DNA of 64,000 bases from Deltaproteobacteria bacterium (GCA_019308905.1 JAFDHF010000004.1:1-64000), one strand, 5' to 3'. Positions 35,382 to 45,900 are shown, counted from the stretch's first letter. A program made the numbers and translations. The notes: generated from the letters alone by a model not told the origin.

Positions 35382-35558
35382 TCAAGTACGTTGGGCGAAA
35401 TTCTGGTTGATCATCTGGTCGATCCTGTTCTTGTCGAATCGCCACTGCCCTCTGATCTTAATTCCGGGCAGCCTGCCCTCCTGAGCACACCGATAGATGG
35501 TGACCTCTTTCATCTTGAGGTATCTGGCCAGTTCCTTGACCGTCATGATCTCCGCCAT
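35382..35558 (-). CDS. Excisionase-type (MerR-like) helix-turn-helix protein
   Basis: The 58-residue protein MAEIMTVKELARYLKMKEVT... is a single helix-turn-helix of the excisionase/SinI-like family (IYRCAQEGRLPGIKIRGQWRF). AAGGAGG precedes ATG 35558. No integrase is nearby, so it is likely a small stand-alone DNA-binding regulator. It resembles in type, but not in detail, the HTH gene at 57368. Confidence 0.78.
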   Translation of the reverse strand: MAEIMTVKELARYLKMKEVTIYRCAQEGRLPGIKIRGQWRFDKNRIDQMINQNFAQRT

Positions 35559-35916
35559 GGCAAACCTCCTTGCAGGTGCGATGCTGCCTTGTGGATGCAA
35601 TGGGGATGCCAAAAACACAGCTTGAGAGAACTCCCTCGCCTGCCCCGGCCTCATCGAGTGGGTAGCCACTGCGGCAGTCCAAACCTCTCCCGGCCCGCAC
35701 CTCGAAAGTCTCCTAAACCGCGCCCCTCCAAGAGACATGCCGAGACACGGGGCGGCCCTCACCCGCGGGGAGTACCGGAGGGGAACACGGACCGGGAGGC
35801 AGGGGCGGTCCCCCCCCAAGCCGGGCCTTGACGGCACAGAGGTCAATATTTTGACAGCATCGGGCCTCGCGGGTCAAGAAAGCGCAGAATCCGATGCAGG
35901 AGCCGAACCGCTTCTT
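35559..35916. other. Intergenic region with a small palindrome
   Basis: About 360 bp with no convincing gene between the HTH gene and the PfkB kinase. The palindrome GTCAA-TATT-TTGAC (35842-35855) is the only distinct element. It lies far upstream of the HTH gene and could be an operator or part of a terminator after the kinase. Confidence 0.4.
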
Positions 35917-36855
35917 TCACGGCGAGACGGGAAAATCCAAATAGGACTGAACCTCCCGGAGATCAGGGATGGCCCGGCCTCCAAGGCGAGTGCACTTGAG
36001 GCCGGCCACTGCATTGGCAAAGGGGAAGATCCTATCCAGGTCCCATCCCCTGAGGAGGCCGTAGATGAAGGCACCATGAAAGACATCTCCGGCGCCGGTA
36101 GTGTCGACAGGATCGACGGCGATGCCGGAGTAGTGGACGGGCGTCCCGTCGACCAGAGCAACCGCACCCTCCCGGCCCAGGGTGGACCCCACAAAACCCC
36201 CGCACATCCGCTCAAGGGCGACCAGCGCCTGCGGCAGATCGGCAATGCCCGTGAATCGCATGGGGAAAGTGGAGGAAGTGATCAGGAAATCGACGTGGCG
36301 GATCAACTCGCCTGTCTCTTCATCGATCCTGTCGGCGTCCATCACGGTGGCGATCCCATCCTCCTTTGCCCAGAGCAGCGCCTTGAGGGTCGCCCCGGTG
36401 TCGTGGCCATCCACGTGAAGAATCCTCCCCTGGCAGACCGCTTCTCTGGAGAGCTCGCCTTCCCCGTAGAGAAGCCTCCTGTCCCTCTGCCAGAGGATAG
36501 TCCTCTGGCCTGTCGTCCTATCGACGAGGATGATTGCGAGCTGGTTGCGTACTCCCGGCTCGACCAGGACCCCCGACACGTCGACTCCTTCCTTCCGGAT
36601 GCTCTCCAAGGAGAACTCGCCCCAACAGTCGCCCCCGATTTTTCCAAGGTATTTCGCCCTCATGCCCAAACGGGAGCAAGTCACCATGGCCGTAGCGACC
36701 TGCCCTCCGCCGTGCTGAGAAAAGTCGATCATCTCCATCTTGCAATCAGGGCTGGGAAAGGCGGGGACGAGAGTTATGAAATCCACGGAGTTGAGCCCGA
36801 GCCCTACTACGTCGAAAGGCCTTGCCGACGGGAGGGAGATATTGAATTCTCTCAT
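35917..36855 (-). CDS. PfkB family carbohydrate kinase
   Basis: The 312-residue protein starts at MREFNISLPSARPFDVVGLG (36855, GGGAGAG upstream). The ribokinase features are GGGQVATAMVTCSRLG near residue 48 and the anion-hole/catalytic DTTGAGDVFHGAFIYGLL in the C-terminal part. PfkB kinases phosphorylate sugars, nucleosides or related small molecules; the substrate cannot be read. It is divergent from glmU. Confidence 0.88.
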   Translation of the reverse strand: MREFNISLPSARPFDVVGLGLNSVDFITLVPAFPSPDCKMEMIDFSQHGGGQVATAMVTCSRLGMRAKYLGKIGGDCWGEFSLESIRKEGVDVSGVLVEPGVRNQLAIILVDRTTGQRTILWQRDRRLLYGEGELSREAVCQGRILHVDGHDTGATLKALLWAKEDGIATVMDADRIDEETGELIRHVDFLITSSTFPMRFTGIADLPQALVALERMCGGFVGSTLGREGAVALVDGTPVHYSGIAVDPVDTTGAGDVFHGAFIYGLLRGWDLDRIFPFANAVAGLKCTRLGGRAIPDLREVQSYLDFPVSP

Positions 36856-37033
36856 ACTCGACTCTCCCATGTATGCTTCCGCAGAGTTGAAGAGCACTCC
36901 ATGAACGCTACGGTAAAAGCCATTATAACAACCCGTTCTACTTGAATCCACCGGCCCTTTTGCTCGCCTTGAACTGCCCGGTCGCCCGTAGTATAATGGC
37001 GCCCATGTCAGGGGATTCAAACAGGATAGCTCG

Positions 37034-38419
37034 ATGATGACAGGGGTGGCAACAATCATTCTTGCCGCTGGCAAGGGAACACGGATGAAGTCGGGCCTGG
37101 TGAAAGTCCTCCACCCAATAATGGGGAAACCCATGTTGAGTTACCCCATCGATGTGGCCCTCAAAGGCCTGCAGGCACAGAGAACGGTGGTTGTCGTGGG
37201 CCATCAGGCAGAGCGCATCCATGAGGTCTTTCCTGAAGACCGGCTCACCTTTGTCCGTCAAGAACCGCTGCTTGGAAGCGGCCATGCGGTCCTCTCTGCA
37301 GAAGGGGCGTTAGAGGGGTACAAGGGCACCGTTCTGCTTCTCTCCGGAGACGTGCCGCTGATCGAGGCCGAGACCCTCAAGCAACTCGTCGCCTTTCACC
37401 GCCGTGAGAGGTCGACCCTCACCGTTGCTACAACCCGCCTGCCTGATCCGACAGGATACGGAAGAATAGTCCGGGGATCGGGGGGCAGGGTGGATGCAAT
37501 CGTCGAGGAAAAGGACGCCTCTCCCCTGGAAAGAGAGATCGAGGAAGTCAACACGGGCATCTACTGCGCGGAGGCCCCTTTTCTTTTTTCCACCTTGAAG
37601 AGGGTGAGGGCCGACAATACTCAGGCCGAATACTACCTGACCGATATCGTCCGCATCGGGCGGGAGGAGAACAGGAAGCTCCTCGCCTTTCACGTCTCGG
37701 AGTCAGACCAGTTCATTGGGATCAACACACGGGTCGACCTTGCCCGGAGCAACGAGATCCTCCGCAGGAGAACCCTGGAGAGATTGATGCTCGATGGGGT
37801 CACCATCGAGGATCCTGCTACGACGTACATCGAGGCCGATGTGGTTGTCGGCCGGGACACGGTGATCCACCCGAACTGTGTCATCCAGGGGAGAACCACT
37901 GTCGGCAAAGAGTGCGGCATAGGACCGAATTGTTTCATAAGGAGTTCCGAAATCGAGGACCACGTCACCATCCGGCCTTTCTCGGTTGTGGAGGAGAGCC
38001 GGATCTCCCGGGGGGTGGTTATCGGACCGTTTACGAGGCTCCGCCCTGACAGCCAGATCCTCGAGGATGCCCGAATCGGAAATTTCGTTGAGATCAAGAA
38101 GTCCGTGGTGGGCGAGGGATCCAAGGTCAACCATCTCGCCTATGTGGGAGACGCCGCTCTCGGTGAAAGGGTCAATATCGGGGCGGGAACCATCTTCTGC
38201 AACTACGACGGGGTAAGAAAGCACCGGACCATCGTGGGGAATGAGGTTTTTGTGGGGAGCAACACCGAGCTGATAGCACCTCTGGAGATAGGAGACCATG
38301 CTGTCATCGGGGCAGGCTCCACCATCACCGGCAACGTGCCGGAAGGATCCCTTGCGGTGAGCCGCGTCAAACAGAAGAACATCAAGGGTTGGCAAAAGAG
38401 GAAGGGGAGAAAAAGGTAG
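37034..38419 (+). CDS. glmU: Bifunctional UDP-GlcNAc pyrophosphorylase / GlcN-1-P acetyltransferase
   Basis: The 461-residue protein has an N-terminal uridyltransferase (LAAGKGTRMKS, residues 10-20; GSGHAVLSAE) and a C-terminal left-handed beta-helix acetyltransferase with hexapeptide repeats (VVGRDTVIHPNCVIQGRTTV, VNIGAGTIFCNYDG, KHRTIVGNEVFVGSNTELIAP). It makes UDP-GlcNAc from GlcN-1-P for peptidoglycan and LPS. glmS follows 114 bp downstream, so both steps on either side of GlmM are adjacent. Confidence 0.96.
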   Translation: MMTGVATIILAAGKGTRMKSGLVKVLHPIMGKPMLSYPIDVALKGLQAQRTVVVVGHQAERIHEVFPEDRLTFVRQEPLLGSGHAVLSAEGALEGYKGTVLLLSGDVPLIEAETLKQLVAFHRRERSTLTVATTRLPDPTGYGRIVRGSGGRVDAIVEEKDASPLEREIEEVNTGIYCAEAPFLFSTLKRVRADNTQAEYYLTDIVRIGREENRKLLAFHVSESDQFIGINTRVDLARSNEILRRRTLERLMLDGVTIEDPATTYIEADVVVGRDTVIHPNCVIQGRTTVGKECGIGPNCFIRSSEIEDHVTIRPFSVVEESRISRGVVIGPFTRLRPDSQILEDARIGNFVEIKKSVVGEGSKVNHLAYVGDAALGERVNIGAGTIFCNYDGVRKHRTIVGNEVFVGSNTELIAPLEIGDHAVIGAGSTITGNVPEGSLAVSRVKQKNIKGWQKRKGRKR

Positions 38420-38533
38420 TCTTCCCCTGAGAAGATGCGCTGCGGGATACTCAGGCACCGGTCCTCTGCAGCCGATAATGGTACATAGAGGCGGCAAGCA
38501 AACCCAGAGTTGATCCTCGAGACGGGGTTTCCA

Positions 38534-40363
38534 ATGTGCGGCATAGTGGGGTACACCGGCAGGAGAGATACGGCCAGGGTTCTCACAGAGGGGCTCAAGA
38601 GGTTGGAATACCGTGGATATGATTCGGCGGGGATCGCTGTTTTCCATGAGGGGAAGATCGAGATCCGCCGGACCGAGGGCAAGCTTGCGATTCTCGAAGA
38701 GATGATCGCAAAGGAGAGCTTCAACGGAACAACCGGGATCGGGCACACCCGTTGGGCCACCCACGGCAAACCCTCAGACACGAACGCCCACCCACACAAG
38801 GCCGGTGGTGTCGCCGTGGTGCACAACGGGATTATCGAAAACTACCTGGAGCTGAAAAAGGACCTGGAAAAGAGAGGACATGTCTTCAGCTCCGAGACTG
38901 ATTCAGAGGTAATCTCCCATTTGATCGACGATCTGATACACCGGGGATTCCCTTTTGAAGAGGCCGTGAGAAGGGCCCTCCACGAGATCAAGGGATCCTA
39001 TGCACTGGGCATCGTGTTCGAGGGAGAGGAGACAAAGCTCATCGGCGCTCGAAATGAGAGCCCCCTGGTGCTCGGCCTGGGAGAAGGCGAGTTCTTCATC
39101 GCTTCCGACACTCCTGCCCTACTCAACTACACCCGTGATTTCGTCTTCCTGGAAGACGGCCAGATGGTGGTGATTGCCGACGGTCAGGCCCTCGTGAAAA
39201 ACCTCGATGGGGAAACGGTCGAGGTGAACCCCAGGCACCTCGACTGGAGTCCCCTCATGGCAGAGAAGGGCGGCTTCAAGCATTTCATGCTGAAGGAGAT
39301 CTTCGAGCAACCAGAGGCGATTATCAATACCATTCGGGGGAGGGCATCGCTCGAAAAGGGAACCATCCGCTTTGAAGACTTCGCCCTCACGAAAACCGAG
39401 ATGAACAACCTCGCAAGGGTGGCCATCGTCGCCTGTGGAACATCCCTCCATGCCGGCCTGGTGGGGAAATTCATGATCGAAGCCCTGGCCAGGATTCCGG
39501 TGGAGGTCGATATCGCGTCGGAATTCAGGTACAGGGATCCTGTCATCGATACAGGCACCCTCCTGGTTGTTATCTCCCAATCAGGAGAGACCGCAGACAC
39601 CCGGGCCGCTCTCCGAGAAGGGAAGAACAGAGGGGGACTGAGCCTGGCAGTCTGTAATGTAGTGGAGAGCAGTATCGCAAGAGAGGCGGATCACGTCATC
39701 TACACCCACGCCGGGCCCGAGATCGGCGTGGCATCCACAAAGGCCTTTACCACCCAACTCGTGGCTCTCTACCTGCTTGCCCTCTACCTGGCATCCGGAA
39801 AAGGCCGCCTGAGTGCTCGGCAGACCAGGGATTACCTCGATGAGCTGATTCGAATCCCGCGGTTGGCAAAGGATCTTCTCAAGGAGGGGCGGGATCTCAA
39901 GAAAGTCGCCAGGAAATACGCCTCGGCGAGGAACTTCCTCTATCTGGGCAGGGGGATCAATTATCCCATTGCCCTGGAAGGGGCGTTGAAACTCAAAGAG
40001 ATCTCCTACATCCACGCCGAAGGTTACCCGGCTGGGGAGATGAAGCACGGTCCCATCGCCCTCATAGACGGGGATATGCCTGTTGTGGTGCTGGTTGCCA
40101 GGGACGGTATCCGGGAGAAGATCATGGGCAACATCGAGGAGGTTCGTGCTCGTGACGGGAGAGTCATCGCTCTCGGCTCCCCCCATGACCATGAGATCCG
40201 GCAGAAGGCCGACGAGGTCATCTCAGTTCCCGAAACATCACCCCTTCTTACCCCCATCCTCTTCACTATCCCCCTTCAACTTCTGGCTTACTATGTGGCC
40301 GACTTCAAGGGGAACGACGTGGATCAACCCAGGAATCTGGCAAAAAGCGTGACCGTTGAATAG
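38534..40363 (+). CDS. glmS: Glutamine-fructose-6-phosphate aminotransferase
   Basis: The 609-residue protein starts at [11 protein letters not shown]; the Cys after Met is the N-terminal nucleophile of the glutaminase domain, which fixes the start. Two SIS domains follow ([45 protein letters not shown]). It converts Fru-6-P and glutamine to GlcN-6-P. It is the committed step feeding GlmU's pathway, and is in the same operon. The ClC gene begins 13 bp after it. Confidence 0.96.
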   Translation: MCGIVGYTGRRDTARVLTEGLKRLEYRGYDSAGIAVFHEGKIEIRRTEGKLAILEEMIAKESFNGTTGIGHTRWATHGKPSDTNAHPHKAGGVAVVHNGIIENYLELKKDLEKRGHVFSSETDSEVISHLIDDLIHRGFPFEEAVRRALHEIKGSYALGIVFEGEETKLIGARNESPLVLGLGEGEFFIASDTPALLNYTRDFVFLEDGQMVVIADGQALVKNLDGETVEVNPRHLDWSPLMAEKGGFKHFMLKEIFEQPEAIINTIRGRASLEKGTIRFEDFALTKTEMNNLARVAIVACGTSLHAGLVGKFMIEALARIPVEVDIASEFRYRDPVIDTGTLLVVISQSGETADTRAALREGKNRGGLSLAVCNVVESSIAREADHVIYTHAGPEIGVASTKAFTTQLVALYLLALYLASGKGRLSARQTRDYLDELIRIPRLAKDLLKEGRDLKKVARKYASARNFLYLGRGINYPIALEGALKLKEISYIHAEGYPAGEMKHGPIALIDGDMPVVVLVARDGIREKIMGNIEEVRARDGRVIALGSPHDHEIRQKADEVISVPETSPLLTPILFTIPLQLLAYYVADFKGNDVDQPRNLAKSVTVE

Positions 40364-40376
40364 AAGGCCGGCAACG

Positions 40377-42170
40377 ATGACCGAGCGTGTCTGGACTATG
40401 GCAAACCTCATGAAAGGATTCAGAATCGGCTACATCTGGCGATGGATCACTCTGGGGGCCTTGATCGGAGTCGTTTCGGGGTTCGGCGCAATCGTCTTCA
40501 ACTACCTTCTCCACCTCTGTTTCAACCTCTTCATGGGAGAGCTGGTCGGGTACACACCCCCTGCATCACCTGCGACGCTCGTTGAGTTTCTCCGGACAAT
40601 CCCTTTCCAGCGGGGGATGTTCTTCATCGTTCCCGCGGTGGGAGGCCTCATCTCGGGTATGCTGGTCTTCTCAATAGCGCCCGAAGCCGAGGGACACGGA
40701 ACCGACGCCATGATAGAGGCGATCCACCGCAAGAGGGGAATCATCCGGAAAAGGGTTCCCCTGGTAAAGCTCGTGGCCTCGGCCATCACCATCGGCTCGG
40801 GCGGATCCGCCGGCAAGGAGGGGCCCATCGCCCAGATAGGATCCGGTTTCGGGTCTTATCTGGCATCGGTTCTCCGCCTCTCGGAAAGGGACAGGAGAAT
40901 CATGGTCCTCGCAGGAGCCGCCGGTGGTCTCGGGGCGATCTTCAAGGCCCCTCTCGGCTCCGCTCTCTTTGCAGTGGAGGTTCTCTATAAAGAGCCGGAA
41001 TTCGAATACGACGGCATCCTTCCGTGCATTCTCGCTTCCATTGTGGGATACTCGGTATTCGTCTCCTATTCGGGGGTTGAAACCCTCTTCCACACCCCGA
41101 CGGTCCAGTTTTCAAACCCCATGGAGCTCCTCTTTTACGCCGCCTTCGGCGTCGCCTGTGCCGTGGTCGGGATCATCTACGTCCAGTTCTTCTATGGTGT
41201 GAGAGACCGGTTCTTCAGAAAGATCCCCATCGACAACCGCTTCAAGCCGGCCATCGGAGGTCTCCTGCTCGGGGCTCTCGGGTTCTGCTTCCCCCAGGTC
41301 CTGGGCGGAGGGTACGAGTGGATTCAGCTCACCATCGACGGTCACATGGCCACCCGGATGCTCTTGATTCTCGCCTTCGGAAAGATCCTGGCCACCGGCT
41401 TCACCATCAGCTCCGGGGGAAGCGGCGGCGTGTTCGCTCCCTCTTTGTTCATCGGAGCCATGCTAGGAGGAGCCTTCGGCCAGTTTTTCGCAAAGCTCTT
41501 CCCCCACATCATTACCAACCCGTCGGCCCTCGTTCTGGTGGGGATGGGAGGTTTTTTCGCCGGCGTCGCCAAGGTTCCCATAGCCTCCCTGATCATGGTC
41601 GCCGAGATGACCGGAAGCTATACCCTCCTCGTACCGATGATGCTCGTTTCGACCCTGACCTATCTCCTTACCGGCCGATCGTCCCTCTACGAGAACCAGG
41701 TCATGACCCGCCTCGACTCTCCGGCACACATCGGAGATTTCGCAGTCGACATTCTCGAACACGTTTCCGTCAGGAGGGCCATGGCAAAGTCCCAGAAGCC
41801 GGACTTCATCCCAGAGACCATGCCCTTCAGGGATATGGTTCGGCTCATCGCAGATTCCACGAACTCCTATTTCCCTGTGGTCAACGACAAGGGAGAGATG
41901 ACCGGGATCCTCTCACTTACGGACATCCGGGGGGTGGCCTTTGAGGACGTGCTGTCGGACCTGGTCATCGCCAAGGATATCGCCACGGAGAACGTGGTCA
42001 CCATCACACCCGCGGATAACCTGAGTACGGCCATCAAGAAGCTAACGTCTGCCAATGTCAGCCAGATTCCCGTGGTTTCCCCCGACAATCCCAGGAAAGT
42101 TCTGGCCATGCTGAGCCGCCATGACATCATCATGGCCTACTACAGGGAGATGGAGAGACTCCATCGCTGA
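40377..42170 (+). CDS. ClC-type chloride channel/antiporter with CBS domains
   Basis: The 597-residue protein has the ClC core (about 20-440) with its selectivity motifs GSGGSAGKEGPIAQIGSG, GAIFKAPLGSALFAVE and SSGGSGGVFAPSLFIGAMLGG. A pair of CBS domains follows (about 460-595, SYFPVVNDKGEMTGILSLTD and SQIPVVSPDNPRKVLAMLSR). ClC-CBS proteins move Cl-, H+ or F- and respond to nucleotides. The ATG at 40377 is used; a TTG 21 nt earlier overlaps the glmS stop. Confidence 0.9.
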   Translation: MTERVWTMANLMKGFRIGYIWRWITLGALIGVVSGFGAIVFNYLLHLCFNLFMGELVGYTPPASPATLVEFLRTIPFQRGMFFIVPAVGGLISGMLVFSIAPEAEGHGTDAMIEAIHRKRGIIRKRVPLVKLVASAITIGSGGSAGKEGPIAQIGSGFGSYLASVLRLSERDRRIMVLAGAAGGLGAIFKAPLGSALFAVEVLYKEPEFEYDGILPCILASIVGYSVFVSYSGVETLFHTPTVQFSNPMELLFYAAFGVACAVVGIIYVQFFYGVRDRFFRKIPIDNRFKPAIGGLLLGALGFCFPQVLGGGYEWIQLTIDGHMATRMLLILAFGKILATGFTISSGGSGGVFAPSLFIGAMLGGAFGQFFAKLFPHIITNPSALVLVGMGGFFAGVAKVPIASLIMVAEMTGSYTLLVPMMLVSTLTYLLTGRSSLYENQVMTRLDSPAHIGDFAVDILEHVSVRRAMAKSQKPDFIPETMPFRDMVRLIADSTNSYFPVVNDKGEMTGILSLTDIRGVAFEDVLSDLVIAKDIATENVVTITPADNLSTAIKKLTSANVSQIPVVSPDNPRKVLAMLSRHDIIMAYYREMERLHR

Positions 42171-42330
42171 TCTGAAAAGAAACGCTGCCGCTCCTGTCTT
42201 TCCCGGAGAGAACCCGGGAAGGGGGACACTCACGTCGAGCCCTCCCGGCCCCCTGGCCTTCGGGCCGCAGAGGGTCGGGTAAGAGTCACGGGCCAAAACT
42301 CAAACTCCCAAGCCGGATGGACCGAGTGGT

Positions 42331-44511
42331 ATGAACATACTCGAATCTCTCAACCCAGTCCAAAAGGAAGCCGTTCTCCAGACAGAGGGTCCCCTGCTGG
42401 TATTCGCGGGAGCAGGAAGCGGCAAGACCCGCATTCTGACCTATCGGGTGGCCTATCTCGTCCAGGAAAAGAAGGTCCCCCCCTGGAACATCATGGCGGT
42501 AACCTTTACAAACAAGGCCGCCGACGAGATGAAGCAGAGGGTAATCACACTTCTCGGCAAAAGGGGGGAAAGGGTCTGGATCAGCACCTTCCACTCGGCG
42601 GGGCTCCGTATTCTCCGCCAGCATATCCACCTGCTCGGCTACCAAAACCGCTTTGCCGTCTACGATGAGCAGGACCAACACCGTCTTATCAGGGACATCA
42701 TGAGGGATCTCGAGATCGACCCTCGGATCTTCCCTCCCAGCCGCGTCCGGGCCGAGATCAACAGCGCCAAGAACAGGGGTATCTCCGAGGAAGACTACAC
42801 GGCCGACCCCTTCGATGTTTTTCAGAAACGCGTGGCCTCCATTTATGCAACCTACGGGGCGGTTCTGAAGAGAGACAACGCCCTGGATTTTGCAGACCTC
42901 CTCCGGCTGACCATCCTCCTGTTCCAGCGCTTCCCCGAGGTCCTCGAGTCCTACCGCCGCCTACTTCGCTACGTCATGGTCGACGAGTTCCAAGACACCA
43001 ATGCAATCCAGTACCAACTGATCAGGCTCCTCGTGGAGGAGCACCGGAACATCTGCGTGGTCGGGGACGACGACCAGTCCATCTACCGGTGGCGTGGTGC
43101 CGAGATCACCAACATTCTGAACTTCGAGAAGGATTTCCCTGGTACCAGGGTCATCAAACTGGAACAGAACTACCGGTCCACCAAGACCATTCTCCGGGCC
43201 GCAAACGGCGTGGTGAGCCACAATTTCGGGCGGAAGGACAAATCACTGTGGACAGAGAACCCATCCGGCCAGCCCATCGTCGTCTACCACGCCAAGGACG
43301 AACAGGACGAGGCGCGGTACGTGGCAGACCGGATCGCAGGCTCCGTGGAGGGAAGCTACAGGGATTTCGCTGTCTTCTATCGCACCAACGCCCAGTCGAG
43401 AGCCCTGGAAGAGGAATTGATCAAGAGGGGAATCCCCTATATGATCGTGGGGGCCCTGAGGTTCTATGAGAGAAAAGAGATCAGGGATGTTCTCGCCTAT
43501 CTCAGGATCATTGCGAATCCCTCGGACTCGATGAGCCTGAAGAGAATCATCAATGTGCCTCCCCGGGGCATCGGAAGCCGTACGATCCAGGAGCTGGAGA
43601 GGCTCAGCATGGAAGGGAGAGTCCCCCTTTACGAGGCCCTGAGAGCGGTTGTCCAGGGGGAGGATTTCCCTTCGGCCGCACGAAACCGGCTCGCCTCCTT
43701 TTTCACGATGATGGAGGAGTTCCGCAGCTCTCCCCTCGCCCCGCGGGAACTGACACTGGAGGTTCTCGAAAAAACCCGGTACCTCCACTATCTCCGGGAG
43801 GAGGGAACCGAACAGGCCATCTCGCGGATTGAAAACGTGGAAGAACTCGTCACGGTGATAACGGAATACCAGGAGAGTCCGACCGTCGAGGACAAGAGTC
43901 TGCAGGGATTCCTCGACAGGGTTGCTCTGGTGAACGACGCGGACAACTTTCACGACCAGTGGAACCGGGTCTCCCTCATGACCCTCCACTGCGCCAAGGG
44001 GCTGGAGTTTCCAGTGGTCTTTCTCACGGGAATGGAAGAGGGCCTCTTCCCCCACCACCGAAAAGGCGAAGATCCAGACGAATTGGAAGAGGAGAGACGT
44101 CTCTGCTATGTGGGAATGACCCGGGCAAAGAGGAAGCTCTATATCGTCCATGCCGAGGAGAGAACCGTCTTTGGGGCCCAGCGAATCTGTGTTCCTTCGC
44201 GTTTTATCGATGAAATCCCGGAAGAGCTGGTGGTCCGGGAGGTGTCGCCCCGTCTCAGCCGTCGGCGCGACACCTCGGCGTTCCTCGAACAGCCCGTGGA
44301 ACCGACCTATGAAACCCCGATTGATGAAATGGACGACCTCCCCTCCTTGAGGGTCGGACAGCGCGTGAGGCATCCGAAGTTCGGAGAGGGGACCGTTCGG
44401 TATTGGGAAGGAGAAAAGGGCCAGCAACGGATCGTTGCCTACTTTCCATCCGTCGGCGTCAAGACTCTCTCGCTCCGTTTTGCCCACCTGGAAATCATCC
44501 AGGAGACCTGA
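42331..44511 (+). CDS. pcrA: UvrD/PcrA-type SF1 DNA helicase
   Basis: The 726-residue protein has the SF1 helicase motifs: Q motif LNPVQKEAV, Walker A FAGAGSGKTRILTYR (about 25-39), motif II YVMVDEFQDTN, motif III VVGDDDQSIYRWRGAE and motif VI YVGMTRAKRKLYI. The C-terminal extension (LRVGQRVRHPKFGEGTVRYWE) is the PcrA Tudor-like domain that binds RNA polymerase. It unwinds DNA 3'-5' in repair and removal of roadblocks. Upstream gene spacing is 160 bp. Confidence 0.94.
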   Translation: MNILESLNPVQKEAVLQTEGPLLVFAGAGSGKTRILTYRVAYLVQEKKVPPWNIMAVTFTNKAADEMKQRVITLLGKRGERVWISTFHSAGLRILRQHIHLLGYQNRFAVYDEQDQHRLIRDIMRDLEIDPRIFPPSRVRAEINSAKNRGISEEDYTADPFDVFQKRVASIYATYGAVLKRDNALDFADLLRLTILLFQRFPEVLESYRRLLRYVMVDEFQDTNAIQYQLIRLLVEEHRNICVVGDDDQSIYRWRGAEITNILNFEKDFPGTRVIKLEQNYRSTKTILRAANGVVSHNFGRKDKSLWTENPSGQPIVVYHAKDEQDEARYVADRIAGSVEGSYRDFAVFYRTNAQSRALEEELIKRGIPYMIVGALRFYERKEIRDVLAYLRIIANPSDSMSLKRIINVPPRGIGSRTIQELERLSMEGRVPLYEALRAVVQGEDFPSAARNRLASFFTMMEEFRSSPLAPRELTLEVLEKTRYLHYLREEGTEQAISRIENVEELVTVITEYQESPTVEDKSLQGFLDRVALVNDADNFHDQWNRVSLMTLHCAKGLEFPVVFLTGMEEGLFPHHRKGEDPDELEEERRLCYVGMTRAKRKLYIVHAEERTVFGAQRICVPSRFIDEIPEELVVREVSPRLSRRRDTSAFLEQPVEPTYETPIDEMDDLPSLRVGQRVRHPKFGEGTVRYWEGEKGQQRIVAYFPSVGVKTLSLRFAHLEIIQET

Positions 44512-44570
44512 CCGTGTTGGGCGAACCTCGGGCAAACCCTTCAGCCCCGAAAAATGGGGTGTAGAGGCCG

Positions 44571-45461
44571 ATGAATAGAAGAAAGCCTCCCGGCACCAGA
44601 GTGCTGGTGGCCGGATCCACTGGGTATCTCGGCCGTCACGTGGTGGCCGCCCTCCACCGCAGCGGTTTCCCGGTCCGTGCCCTCGTGCGCAGCCCTGAAC
44701 GGCTCGACTGGGTACGTGACGCCTGCGACGAGGTTTTTGTGGCACAGGCCACCCGCAATGACACCCTCGAAGGAGTCTGCGATGGTATCGATGTCGTCTT
44801 TACCTCCATCGGCCTCCGTTCCTTCGCTCCCAGGCCGACCTTCTGGGAGGTCGACTTCCAGGCGAACATGAACATCCTCAACAGGGCTGTCGATGCGGGT
44901 GTCCGCCAGTTTATCTTTGTTTCCGTGGTCAACGGGGAGCGGATCAGAAGACAGGTTCTGGCTGCAGAGGCCAGGGAGAGGGTCGTCGACAGCCTCATCG
45001 CATCCGGTCTCACCTGGACGGTCCTCCGGCCCACCGGATTTTTCAATGATATGGGGGAGCTTTTCAAAATGGCCAGGCGGGGTGTCTTCTACGTCATAGG
45101 CAAAGGAACCACCCGCATCAACCCCATCCATGGGGCCGACCTTGCCGACCAGGTCGTCCGGTCGATCCGCGATCCCGCCGCCCACAACCAGGCGCTCCCC
45201 CTTGGGGGACCTGATACGTTCACGGTCAGGCAGATCGGGGAACTCGCTTTCGAAGTTCTCCGGCGCCCCCCGAGGATCCGCTCCATCCCCCCTTGGCTGC
45301 TCGGAGTGGGAAGCTCTCTGTTAAGCCCCTTCAATGCCAATGCCGCGACACTCCTTCGTGCCATGCAGGTCACCTCCACCATGGACATGATCGGCAGGCC
45401 CTGCGGCCACCACAGGCTCCGGGATTTCTTCCTGGAACTCGCACAGGGGGGGAACCGGTAA
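44571..45461 (+). CDS. NmrA-like NAD(P)-binding SDR family protein
   Basis: The 296-residue protein has the Rossmann start VLVAGSTGYLGRHVVAALHR (11-30) and the atypical-SDR regions SIGLRSFAPRPTFWEVDFQA and FIFVSVVNGERIRRQ. TWTVLRPTGFFNDMGELFKM carries no YxxxK, as in NmrA/complex I NDUFA9-like members. It likely binds NAD(P)H as a sensor or assembly factor, not as a classic dehydrogenase. It lies 60 bp after the helicase. Confidence 0.82.
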   Translation: MNRRKPPGTRVLVAGSTGYLGRHVVAALHRSGFPVRALVRSPERLDWVRDACDEVFVAQATRNDTLEGVCDGIDVVFTSIGLRSFAPRPTFWEVDFQANMNILNRAVDAGVRQFIFVSVVNGERIRRQVLAAEARERVVDSLIASGLTWTVLRPTGFFNDMGELFKMARRGVFYVIGKGTTRINPIHGADLADQVVRSIRDPAAHNQALPLGGPDTFTVRQIGELAFEVLRRPPRIRSIPPWLLGVGSSLLSPFNANAATLLRAMQVTSTMDMIGRPCGHHRLRDFFLELAQGGNR

Positions 45462-45685
45462 TCCTTCCACAGGGTCCTCTCAGAGAGGGGAACCGGCCTT
45501 TTCCCTCTGGGATTGGCTCGACCCGTGGAGGTCTGGTGGGAGGCCCCCCGAATCTTCGGCCAAGGGTTCTTGCAAGTATCCGACCTTATAGTTTCCCTCT
45601 CTTTTTGGCCGGGCAACACCCCCTCCCCTCGCTCCCAGGCTCTCCCGGTGACCCTATCAAGGTTCGCGGAATTCCTGCCCCTTCC

Positions 45686-45765
45686 CCACGAACACGACCC
45701 ACGAATCACGAGCCACGCCCCACGAACACGAATCACGAACACGAACACGAATCACGAACACGACC
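45686..45765. repeat. Degenerate CACGAACACGAAT tandem repeat
   Basis: Roughly 80 bp made of variants of CACGAA(C/T)(C/A), at least seven copies with small changes. It lies in the 540-bp gap between the NmrA-like gene and the cytochrome operon. Nothing suggests coding. It could be a slippage repeat or a short dispersed genome repeat. Confidence 0.65.
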
Positions 45766-45789
45766 TTTCCCCTCCCCCCTCACCCTCGA

Positions 45790-45866
45790 TGGGTACCTCA
45801 CCGGTTCCTTCAATGTGCTTCTCGGACAAGGGCGTTCTCCAAAAATCAGGAAACTCCGCTGAACTT
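45790..45866 (+). repeat. Imperfect repeat, copy A (upstream of cytochrome promoter)
   Basis: A stretch that aligns by eye, with small gaps, to 50328-50402. Shared landmarks are CAATGT, CGG, ACAAGGG, TTCTC, AAAA and GGAAA. Each copy ends 6-9 bp before a TTGAC(A/G) -35 element. Confidence 0.4.
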
Positions 45867-45871
45867 TTTTC

Positions 45872-45900
45872 TTGACAAGCCTGCTTCTCTATCCTACAAT
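45872..45900 (+). promoter_or_regulatory. Sigma-70 promoter of the cytochrome operon
   Basis: TTGACA, a 17-bp spacer and TACAAT. The leader to the 8-haem cytochrome start (46004) is about 95 nt. Confidence 0.75.

Noticed and set aside
43243-44745. 500-codon minus-strand frame opposite the PcrA helicase
   Set aside because: Shadow of the helicase gene; no protein-like features.
45686-45765. CRISPR array
   Set aside because: Units are too short and contiguous, without spacers; it is a degenerate tandem repeat. No CRISPR array or cas gene is seen in the window.
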